A stretch of 8,803 nt of DNA. Origin: Thermoplasmata archaeon (GTDB lineage: Archaea; Thermoplasmatota; Thermoplasmata; Thermoplasmatales; Thermoplasmataceae). Positions 1-4,823 of the stretch are shown in pieces; position 1 is the first letter of the stretch, and every line of letters begins with the position of its first letter. The notes beneath the pieces were generated by a model. That model saw only the letters and a program-made list of their open reading frames with translations, searched no databases and was not told the DNA's origin. A program made the position numbers and the translations under genes. The stretch is from the NCBI GenBank assembly GCA_021797385.1, contig JAJZZW010000071.1, positions 1 through 8,803 on the forward strand, written 5' to 3'.

Positions 1-1391
1 CCTTCCAACCTCTTGACCTCCACAGTTTTTCCATCATATACACCACTTACACCTGTTCCTGGAATTTCCTTGAATTCCTTTATTTCAACCTTTTCCGGAT
101 TTCTACCCTGAAGATATGTTCTGATGGCTATGGCAACCGGATGATTTGATAAGAATTCAATCGAATAAAGAAGTGAAACTGCCAGATTTTCATCACCACG
201 GGTAGTGAACCGTGTAACTTTTGGCGTATTATCTGTAATTGTGCCTGTCTTATCAAATATCACTGTATCTATTTTTGAGAGCCTGTCCATGGAGCTGGAA
301 TTTTTGATCAGTATCCCGTCCCTGGAAGAGGCATTGGATGAGATGAGAAGGGTAATTGGTGCTGCAAGCCCAATTGCACAGGGGCATGCTATGACAACCA
401 CGGAAACAAACACCAGTACTGAGATTATGAAATATAAAGGATCACCAAGGGATCTCAAATAAAAGTACCAGAAAATGGCTGATGACCCTGCAGCAACAAG
501 AACTATGGGCACAAAGTATGATGAGAATATATCAGATATTTTCTGGATTTTTGCACGCCCCATGGATGCCATCTGTATCATTGAATAAATTTTATTTACA
601 GTGGAATTGCTTCCTGTTTCTTTCACTGAAACCGTGATAATTCCGTTCAGGTTAACTGTTCCGGAGATTACATCTGACCCGCTGTTCTTCAGAACCGGAT
701 CACCTTCACCGGTAACCATGGATTCATCAACCTCGGAAGATCCGTCTATTACGATACCATCAGCTGGTATGTTTTCACCGGGCCTTACCTGTATAGTATC
801 TCCAGGTACCATCGATTCTATTGGAGAATCAACAACTTTCTCATTTTTCAGTATGTGTACCTTATCAGGCAGAAGGGATAAGAGAGTTGTTGCAGAAGAA
901 TTTGCCTTTTTCTTAGTCAGTGATTCTATATAGCTTCCTGTAAGAATCAGCGTTATTATAAAAACGGATGCATCATAATAGGTATAGTGTACCGGAAACA
1001 AATACGGATCAACTGTTACTATCAAGGAAAAGAAGAATGCTGTCAGGGTTCCAAGTGAGATCAGTAGGTCCATATTGCCCATTTTATCCTTTATAGCTTC
1101 ATAGGCGCCACGGTAAAAGCCGAGTCCCACATAAAACTGAACCGGCAAGGCAAGTATAAGCAAAACAAAATTTTTGAATGGGAAAACCAGAAGATAGTCG
1201 ATAAAGATAACTGCCAGGGAAAATGGCCAAGCAATAATGAGTTTAGTCTTTAGAGCATTATCTTCTTCCTCCGGTTTATCGAATTTTTCCTTGCAACCCT
1301 GAGAACAGAAGTAATACCTGACTCCGTCTCTATCTGAATATATTGTGGAATCCTCTGATACATACATACCACAAATAGGATCCACGGCCAT
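1..1391 (-). CDS. copA: Copper-exporting P1B-type ATPase, C-terminus outside window
   Basis: Membrane pump that couples ATP hydrolysis to Cu(+) export. I translated 463 complete codons from the ATG at 1391 to the window edge without a stop or frameshift. Visible landmarks: an N-terminal YHS/TRASH module (C7-G-M, then Y-F-C29 and C33) instead of the usual CxxC heavy-metal domain; the actuator loop TGE at 227-229; the transition-metal CPC motif at 336-338 inside a transmembrane helix; the phosphorylation site DKTGT with D380; and the HP dipeptide at 417-418 of the nucleotide-binding domain. The GDG hinge and last helices lie beyond position 1. An AGGTGA ribosome-binding site at 1396-1401 sits 4 nt before the start and overlaps the stop of the upstream chaperone gene, so the two are translationally coupled. 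CPC favours Cu(+)/Ag(+) over the CPH (CopB) type. The Ferroplasma homologue has, as I recall, been called copB, so symbols vary. Confidence 0.95.
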   Translation of the reverse strand, partial: MAVDPICGMYVSEDSTIYSDRDGVRYYFCSQGCKEKFDKPEEEDNALKTKLIIAWPFSLAVIFIDYLLVFPFKNFVLLILALPVQFYVGLGFYRGAYEAIKDKMGNMDLLISLGTLTAFFFSLIVTVDPYLFPVHYTYYDASVFIITLILTGSYIESLTKKKANSSATTLLSLLPDKVHILKNEKVVDSPIESMVPGDTIQVRPGENIPADGIVIDGSSEVDESMVTGEGDPVLKNSGSDVISGTVNLNGIITVSVKETGSNSTVNKIYSMIQMASMGRAKIQKISDIFSSYFVPIVLVAAGSSAIFWYFYLRSLGDPLYFIISVLVFVSVVVIACPCAIGLAAPITLLISSNASSRDGILIKNSSSMDRLSKIDTVIFDKTGTITDNTPKVTRFTTRGDENLAVSLLYSIEFLSNHPVAIAIRTYLQGRNPEKVEIKEFKEIPGTGVSGVYDGKTVEVKRLE

Positions 1392-1395
1392 CTAT

Positions 1396-1530
1396 TCACC
1401 TGATATATTTTAAGGGATTTTTCTCGAATTCTTCCTTGCATCCCTCCCTGCAGAAATAATATGTTTTTCCACCATACTCACTGGATATCTCTTTCTTTCC
1501 TTTCATTCCACAAACTGGATCCGTTGCCAT
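1396..1530 (-). CDS. copM: Small YHS/TRASH copper chaperone (44 aa)
   Basis: A 44-residue protein, probably a cytosolic metallochaperone that passes Cu(+) to the pump encoded 4 nt downstream. It is a single YHS/TRASH module: it begins [10 protein letters not shown], then a hairpin-like stretch, then YYFCREGC, giving candidate ligands C7, C27 and C31. It is closely similar to the first ~38 residues of the downstream ATPase (MAVDPICGM and YYFCSQGC), so one was probably copied from the other. The start ATG at 1530 has a TATA box centred about 25 nt upstream and no ribosome-binding site, as expected for a leaderless archaeal mRNA. Comparable chaperones are called CopM or CopT in Sulfolobus and CopZ in Ferroplasma. 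Function rests on motif and context. Confidence 0.88.
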   Translation of the reverse strand: MATDPVCGMKGKKEISSEYGGKTYYFCREGCKEEFEKNPLKYIR

Positions 1531-1550
1531 ATTTTCTGATTAATAAGGAC

Positions 1551-1560
1551 TATTTATATA
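1551..1560 (-). promoter_or_regulatory. TATA box of the copper chaperone/ATPase operon
   Basis: On the minus strand this reads TATATAAATA, centred about 25 nt before the chaperone ATG. That spacing puts the transcription start at or next to the start codon, so the transcript should be leaderless. It lies between the regulator stop and the chaperone, giving the export genes their own promoter separate from the regulator's. Confidence 0.65.
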
Positions 1561-1562
1561 TT

Positions 1563-1578
1563 CACTGGGCAAAGTGCC
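1563..1578. promoter_or_regulatory. Possible operator next to the copper operon TATA box
   Basis: GGCA-AAG-TGCC (1568-1578) is a short dyad directly upstream of the TATA box on the minus strand, overlapped by a second one, CACT (1563-1566) with AGTG (1573-1576). It is GC-rich in an otherwise AT-rich gap and sits where an archaeal activator or repressor would contact the TBP/TFB site. The arms are only 4 bp, so chance is a real alternative. Confidence 0.3.
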
Positions 1579-2099
1579 TATTTTTTGATGGATTTTACTG
1601 CACCGAGTCTATCAATGTAATCACTTTTACATGTATTGCAGCAGAAGTATAATGTTCCATCTGCAGTTTCATATGTTTGAGGTTTTCCTGCTATTGTTCC
1701 CCTGCAATAATCACAGTAGAGTTCTATTCTGGATGGAATTTTATTGATCACACGGCGGTATGCCATATTAATAGATGTGTAGTTGATACTCCCTATCAGG
1801 GCATCCCTGTTCATTATTACAATATAATTGCCATTTGCCAGTTCAAAATATTCTATAACTTTATCCTGATCGACACTATTAATGTCCTCTGTTTCAATTA
1901 TAATATAAAGGCTGTTTTCAGGTTCTTTTGTCTCCACTGTGTATCTATCTATAATGTTACTGTTTAATTTTTTTATGATACCTGATACCGTATTTCTGTT
2001 CAATGCAAGCTTTTTGGAGATATCTAGGATGGACATTCTGGAATCTTCCATCAGGAGTCTCAGGACTTTTGATTCGTTATAACTTATTTTGTCATGCAT
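1578..2099 (-). CDS. copR: Copper-responsive Lrp-type regulator with TRASH domain
   Basis: A DNA-binding regulator expected to sense cytosolic copper and control the chaperone/pump genes that follow it. Residues ~5-48 form a winged helix-turn-helix of Lrp/AsnC type (ISKKLALNRNTVSGIIKKL covers the two HTH helices). Residues ~62-120 resemble a small alpha/beta effector or oligomerisation domain. Residues ~127-162 are a TRASH module with cysteines C129, C132, C153, C154 and C157 (CDYC, then FCCNTC). The order regulator, chaperone, ATPase matches archaeal copper clusters known from Sulfolobus (copTMA, also called copRTA) and Ferroplasma (copYZB); names differ between papers. The start ATG at 2099 has TATA-like sequence about 24 nt upstream and no clear ribosome-binding site. 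The stop is 47 nt from the chaperone start. Confidence 0.88.
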   Translation of the reverse strand: MHDKISYNESKVLRLLMEDSRMSILDISKKLALNRNTVSGIIKKLNSNIIDRYTVETKEPENSLYIIIETEDINSVDQDKVIEYFELANGNYIVIMNRDALIGSINYTSINMAYRRVINKIPSRIELYCDYCRGTIAGKPQTYETADGTLYFCCNTCKSDYIDRLGAVKSIKK

Positions 2100-2107
2100 A
2101 TTTCTAG

Positions 2108-2126
2108 AATATAAAATAGTATAAAT
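2108..2126 (-). promoter_or_regulatory. Promoter of the copper regulator gene
   Basis: The minus strand contains two overlapping TATA-like elements, TTTATACT (2126-2119) and TTTTATAT (2116-2109). The first is centred about 24 nt before the ATG at 2099, consistent with a leaderless transcript. Which one is used cannot be told from sequence. Confidence 0.5.
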
Positions 2127-2143
2127 TCATGTTGCTTTATCTT

Positions 2144-2159
2144 CTTAATTCATATTAAG
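2144..2159. promoter_or_regulatory. Inverted repeat in the copR / small-protein divergent gap
   Basis: CTTAAT-TCAT-ATTAAG is a perfect 6-bp dyad with a 4-bp loop, about 18 bp upstream of the copR TATA region and 20 bp upstream of the opposite gene's TATA box. The position suits an operator acting on one or both divergent promoters, perhaps bound by the copper regulator itself. The AT-rich composition makes chance dyads fairly common. Confidence 0.35.
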
Positions 2160-2179
2160 CATAATGCACGTAAAAACAC

Positions 2180-2188
2180 TTTAATAAT
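2180..2188 (+). promoter_or_regulatory. TATA box of the 107-aa protein gene
   Basis: TTTAATAAT is centred about 23-24 nt before the ATG at 2207, the usual spacing for a leaderless archaeal transcript. It is the main non-coding evidence that the downstream small gene is real. Confidence 0.5.
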
Positions 2189-2206
2189 CGATGCCTATAA
2201 TCTATT

Positions 2207-2530
2207 ATGCAGATCAGAGTCGGTAATGGCTCAATTGAAATTGGGGATAAAGAGGTTAAATTAATAGGACACAGGGTTCTATCAATATCTATTATGACTA
2301 TCCAGGGTCCCTGCACGGATGAAATGTGCCCACTTATCAAGAAACCGGTATGCACAATCATTGACGGGTTTACATCCATTGATAATTACAGAATTGAAAA
2401 TCCTGTCAAAATTGAAATGCTGCAGGAAGTATATAATTCAATTAACAGGGACAGACAGAAAGTAAAAATAAAATATAAAATCGGTGGTAAATTAGAAATA
2501 AAAGGCCTTTCACTGATCGGCACTGTTTGA
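2207..2530 (+). CDS. Hypothetical 107-aa protein with three cysteines
   Basis: I do not recognise this protein. It is soluble, with no membrane segment or signal peptide. The N-terminal part (residues 1-30) looks beta-rich (MQIRVGNGSIEIGDKEVKLI), followed by GPCTDEMCPL and a third cysteine in KKPVC (C36, C41, C48), then a charged, lysine-rich beta-prone C-terminus (KVKIKYKIGGKLEIKGLSL). The close cysteines could bind a metal or form a redox pair, but this is not a motif I can name. It is transcribed away from the copper regulator and its last 21 bp overlap the 3' end of tatC on the opposite strand. A well-placed TATA box and normal codon use support a real gene. Convergent overlap and lack of a family keep confidence moderate. 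Confidence 0.68.
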   Translation: MQIRVGNGSIEIGDKEVKLIGHRVLSISIMTIQGPCTDEMCPLIKKPVCTIIDGFTSIDNYRIENPVKIEMLQEVYNSINRDRQKVKIKYKIGGKLEIKGLSLIGTV

Positions 2531-3334
2531 ATATGTATTTTCTGATTCGAATTTTTTCTCTGCTTTTATGGAGAAATGAATGCCAGCAAAGTATAGCGCA
2601 ATCATGGGTATTGCAATTACAACCATGGTAAACCCTGTAACCCCGGGTGAAAAAATCATGCCATAAACAAGTGCTCCTATAACCGCATATCTCCAGTTCT
2701 TCTTCCATGTATCGGCTGTGACTATACCGAATCTGCTCAGACCAACCATGAATACAGGTATTTCAAAGGAAAGCCCGAAGGCTATAGTGTACATAAAAAT
2801 GAAGGAAACGAAACTGGATATTCCCATGGTTACATCAGCACCGACACCGATATCGAAATCTGCAAAGATTCTGAACAGGACAGGAGCAATGAAATAAATT
2901 CCTACAAAGGCTCCAGCGAAGAAAAGCAGTGATGCAGGTATAATTATTGATCTTAATAATTCCTTTTCACTGTTTTTAAGTGCAGGATCAATGAATTTTG
3001 AAATCTCGTATATAATAACAGGCATGGATATTATCAACGATATGGCCATACAGGTATAGAAATCCGCCATTACACCGTCAACCGGTTTCAGGACAAGCAA
3101 TGTTGTGTTTGATGTTAAATCATGTGATTTCAACAGGTATAGTACCTGAGCACCGACATTGTCCAGAGGATCCGGATATAAAAAGAGGAATCGCTGACCG
3201 AATATGGAAATATACTGTATTCTGAAAATAACAAATATACCGAAAAAAATTCCAAACACTGCTAATATTCTAATTGCTCTATATCTTATTTCATCGGAAT
3301 ATTTGATCAGATAATTCAATAATTCGTTTTCCAT
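2510..3334 (-). CDS. tatC: Sec-independent translocase subunit TatC
   Basis: Polytopic membrane core of the twin-arginine translocase, which recognises Tat signal peptides and exports folded proteins. The 274 residues have the family's plan: a cytoplasmic N-terminus with DEIRYR (E15, R17, equivalent to the signal-binding ELR motif of bacterial TatC), six hydrophobic segments, and the conserved cytoplasmic loop FIDPALKNSEKE (114-125). The penultimate loop reads FSPGVTGF, with glycine where many bacterial TatC proteins have an acidic residue. A longer than usual external loop (about residues 40-85) follows the first helix. The start lies 1 nt after the tatA stop, so the pair is one unit. No clear ribosome-binding site is visible. 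The 3' end overlaps the convergent 107-aa gene by 21 bp. Confidence 0.95.
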   Translation of the reverse strand: MENELLNYLIKYSDEIRYRAIRILAVFGIFFGIFVIFRIQYISIFGQRFLFLYPDPLDNVGAQVLYLLKSHDLTSNTTLLVLKPVDGVMADFYTCMAISLIISMPVIIYEISKFIDPALKNSEKELLRSIIIPASLLFFAGAFVGIYFIAPVLFRIFADFDIGVGADVTMGISSFVSFIFMYTIAFGLSFEIPVFMVGLSRFGIVTADTWKKNWRYAVIGALVYGMIFSPGVTGFTMVVIAIPMIALYFAGIHFSIKAEKKFESENTYSNSADQ

Positions 3335-3335
3335 A

Positions 3336-3665
3336 TTAGTTTTGCTTGGTTTCTACTGCCCCTTCTACGGGTTTTGTAGAGTGGCCCAGTTTCTCGTTGA
3401 TTTCCCCTATTATCTGATCAATGGTTTTGTCTTTCACATCAATGTTCAGATCTTCGGCAATTTTCATGTAATTAACCTGCCCTTTGTTTGCTGTAGGAGT
3501 TGTAGTGCCATTCTTCAACTCATTTTCAATTTCCATCTGGCCTCTCTTGAATTCCCCAGTAGCTTTACCCAAATTTCTCGCCATTTCCGGTATCTTCTTT
3601 GTTCCTCCGAATATAATCAGAGCAACAACCGCAATTATCAATATATCCATATAGGAGTCAAACAT
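3336..3665 (-). CDS. tatA: Sec-independent translocase subunit TatA
   Basis: Pore-forming or membrane-weakening subunit of the Tat system. It has the standard plan: a short N-terminal membrane helix (about residues 6-19), the FG hinge (F19-G20) with GTKKIPEMAR, and an amphipathic helix to about residue 43 (NLGKATGEFKRG). A polar residue, D7, precedes the membrane helix. The C-terminal half (45-109) is longer than minimal TatA and contains a charged, helix-prone stretch (DVKDKTIDQIIGEINEKLG). I start it at the ATG at 3665; an in-frame TTG at 3668 is possible but would add only one residue. tatC starts 1 nt after the stop. A perfect 10-bp inverted repeat covers the start codon and the 25 bp upstream. 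Confidence 0.93.
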   Translation of the reverse strand: MFDSYMDILIIAVVALIIFGGTKKIPEMARNLGKATGEFKRGQMEIENELKNGTTTPTANKGQVNYMKIAEDLNIDVKDKTIDQIIGEINEKLGHSTKPVEGAVETKQN

Positions 3666-3690
3666 CAATTATCACTGATAGATAATTGAT
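3664..3690. repeat. Perfect 10-bp inverted repeat at the tatA start
   Basis: ATCAATTATC (3664-3673) is the exact reverse complement of GATAATTGAT (3681-3690), with a 7-bp spacer. One arm overlaps the tatA ATG. As DNA it could be an operator covering the tatA transcription start. As RNA it could fold over the start codon if transcription begins upstream of 3690. Confidence 0.6.
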
Positions 3691-3692
3691 TC

Positions 3693-3706
3693 AGAATTAA
3701 AAATAT
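3693..3706 (-). promoter_or_regulatory. Candidate tatAC promoter
   Basis: The minus strand reads ATATTTTTAATTCT, a TATA-like element centred about 34 nt before the tatA ATG. This predicts a leader of some 8-10 nt, with a weak GTGAT-like ribosome-binding site. The match is loose and the region is AT-rich. Confidence 0.35.
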
Positions 3707-3729
3707 GTTTTGTTTTTATTGAACATATT
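3702..3729. repeat. Second inverted repeat in the tatA/Rieske gap
   Basis: AATATGTT (3702-3709) pairs with AACATATT (3722-3729) across a 12-bp spacer. It lies near the middle of the divergent region between tatAC and the Rieske operon and overlaps the candidate tatA TATA box, so it could be a regulator site acting in both directions. It could also be chance in AT-rich DNA. Confidence 0.35.
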
Positions 3730-3747
3730 CAAGAAATTAAGTAAACA

Positions 3748-3767
3748 TTTAGATATCCTATAAATAA
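3748..3767 (+). promoter_or_regulatory. Candidate promoter of the Rieske/cytochrome b operon
   Basis: TTTAGATA (3748-3755) is a weak TATA-like element about 23 nt before the Rieske ATG, right for a leaderless start. A better TATA box by sequence, CTATAAATA (3758-3766), is only about 12 nt before the ATG, too close to serve it. The true start site is uncertain. Confidence 0.4.
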
Positions 3768-3773
3768 ACATTC

Positions 3774-4814
3774 ATGGCCAATGATAAGAACTACATTCCT
3801 GAGCCTGAGAAGCGGGCTTTTCTAAAGGGAGCCGGTCTTTCAATAGCAGCCTTGATGATCGGAGGTTTATCTATAGAACGTTATGTTGTACCAAGCGATC
3901 GTGGCGTTCCTGTAATGGACAATTTTCCTCTGGCTATCCTTGAAGACCCTAGTGGAAACAGGATTACAACACAAGATGTCATAGAATATGCAGCAGCAAG
4001 CCCAACCTCAACGAGCACACCTATACTTGTTTTCAATTACCCGTTGCAGGATGAACCAACATTTTTACTTGTTCTAAAGAATGTAAAGGTTACAACACCC
4101 AATACATCCCCTTCAAGTGGATTTGCCCAGCTACCTCCCTCTTCCACGGCACCCATGGAGGGAATAATATATACAAGTTATAATGGAAATAATTATTCAA
4201 TACTTGCACTTAGTGGAATATGCCAGCACCTTGGATGTGTACCGCCTTTTCTGGATTACCATCCAGGACAGAGCATACCCTTTGAGTCCAAGCTTATCGG
4301 ATACAAAGCGGATGCACCGGGTACACCGGCACAGTGGCCAAATTATGGTCTGATTTACTGCAAATGCCATGGAAGTCAGTACAATCCATTATGGGGCGGT
4401 AGAAATCTCTACAATAATGGTCCAGCATCGAGTCCGGCAAATCATTCTTTGCCGCAAATCATGCTTGCAACCGACAGTAATAATTACATATATGCTTATG
4501 GAATAAATTCAACCAATGCCGTTATTAGAACACATCTGAACTTCCCTGGAGGTGAAACCTATGGTTCACAGGTTAAATCAGAAGATCTGACCGGTGGCAC
4601 TGCAATAAGGACGTCCAGGACTCCTACTGTATATCCTGCCACGATGTATACAGGAGATTTGTCCAGCCCTATACCGCTGACGACGTCTCCATCATTATAT
4701 CAGGGATTAAATAGCAACAGCACAGGTGTAATATTATATAAAACCACAGTGGTGAGCAATGAAGGAGCGTGGGAAGGGAGTTTTTCCGGAAATAGCTCCA
4801 GCGGGAGCTCATAG
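3774..4814 (+). CDS. Rieske [2Fe-2S] protein with KR-type Tat signal
   Basis: Electron-transfer subunit of a bc-type quinol-oxidising complex, anchored with its cluster domain outside the membrane. The N-terminus carries EKRAFLK followed by a hydrophobic stretch (about residues 18-34), a twin-arginine-type signal or anchor in which the first arginine is lysine. The Rieske boxes are CQHLGC (150-155) and CKCHGS (196-201): predicted cluster ligands C150, H152, C196 and H199, with C155-C198 as the disulfide. The 40 residues between the boxes are longer than in mitochondrial proteins. Residues ~245-346 are an S/T/N-rich tail. Five NxS/T sequons (N140, N223, N245, N315, N340) suggest N-glycosylation. 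It is related to archaeal SoxF/SoxL-type proteins; I cannot choose a symbol. Cytochrome b follows 9 nt downstream. Confidence 0.95.
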   Translation: MANDKNYIPEPEKRAFLKGAGLSIAALMIGGLSIERYVVPSDRGVPVMDNFPLAILEDPSGNRITTQDVIEYAAASPTSTSTPILVFNYPLQDEPTFLLVLKNVKVTTPNTSPSSGFAQLPPSSTAPMEGIIYTSYNGNNYSILALSGICQHLGCVPPFLDYHPGQSIPFESKLIGYKADAPGTPAQWPNYGLIYCKCHGSQYNPLWGGRNLYNNGPASSPANHSLPQIMLATDSNNYIYAYGINSTNAVIRTHLNFPGGETYGSQVKSEDLTGGTAIRTSRTPTVYPATMYTGDLSSPIPLTTSPSLYQGLNSNSTGVILYKTTVVSNEGAWEGSFSGNSSSGSS

Positions 4815-4818
4815 GTGA
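4813..4818 (+). promoter_or_regulatory. Ribosome-binding site of cytochrome b
   Basis: AGGTGA overlaps the Rieske TAG stop and lies 5 nt before the cytochrome b ATG. It marks cytochrome b as an internal, translationally coupled gene and fixes its start. Confidence 0.75.
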
Positions 4819-4823
4819 ATTAA

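Noticed and set aside
205..933. Plus-strand open frames of 85 and 110 residues.
   Set aside because: They lie antisense to the continuous copper ATPase frame, which carries all expected P-type motifs; their translations show no recognisable domain.
1250..1441. Minus-strand open frame of 63 residues across the ATPase start.
   Set aside because: It is out of frame with the chaperone and ATPase, both of which have motif and ribosome-binding or promoter support in the same stretch.
2155..2379. Minus-strand frame of 74 residues opposite the 107-aa gene.
   Set aside because: The plus-strand gene has a TATA box at the right distance, while this frame has none and contains no known motif.
3666..3668. 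TTG at 3668 as the tatA start.
   Set aside because: An ATG follows directly at 3665; TTG would add only one residue and has no better ribosome-binding site.
3342..3689. Plus-strand frame of 115 residues opposite tatA.
   Set aside because: Shadow of tatA, whose membrane helix, FG hinge and amphipathic helix are clear.
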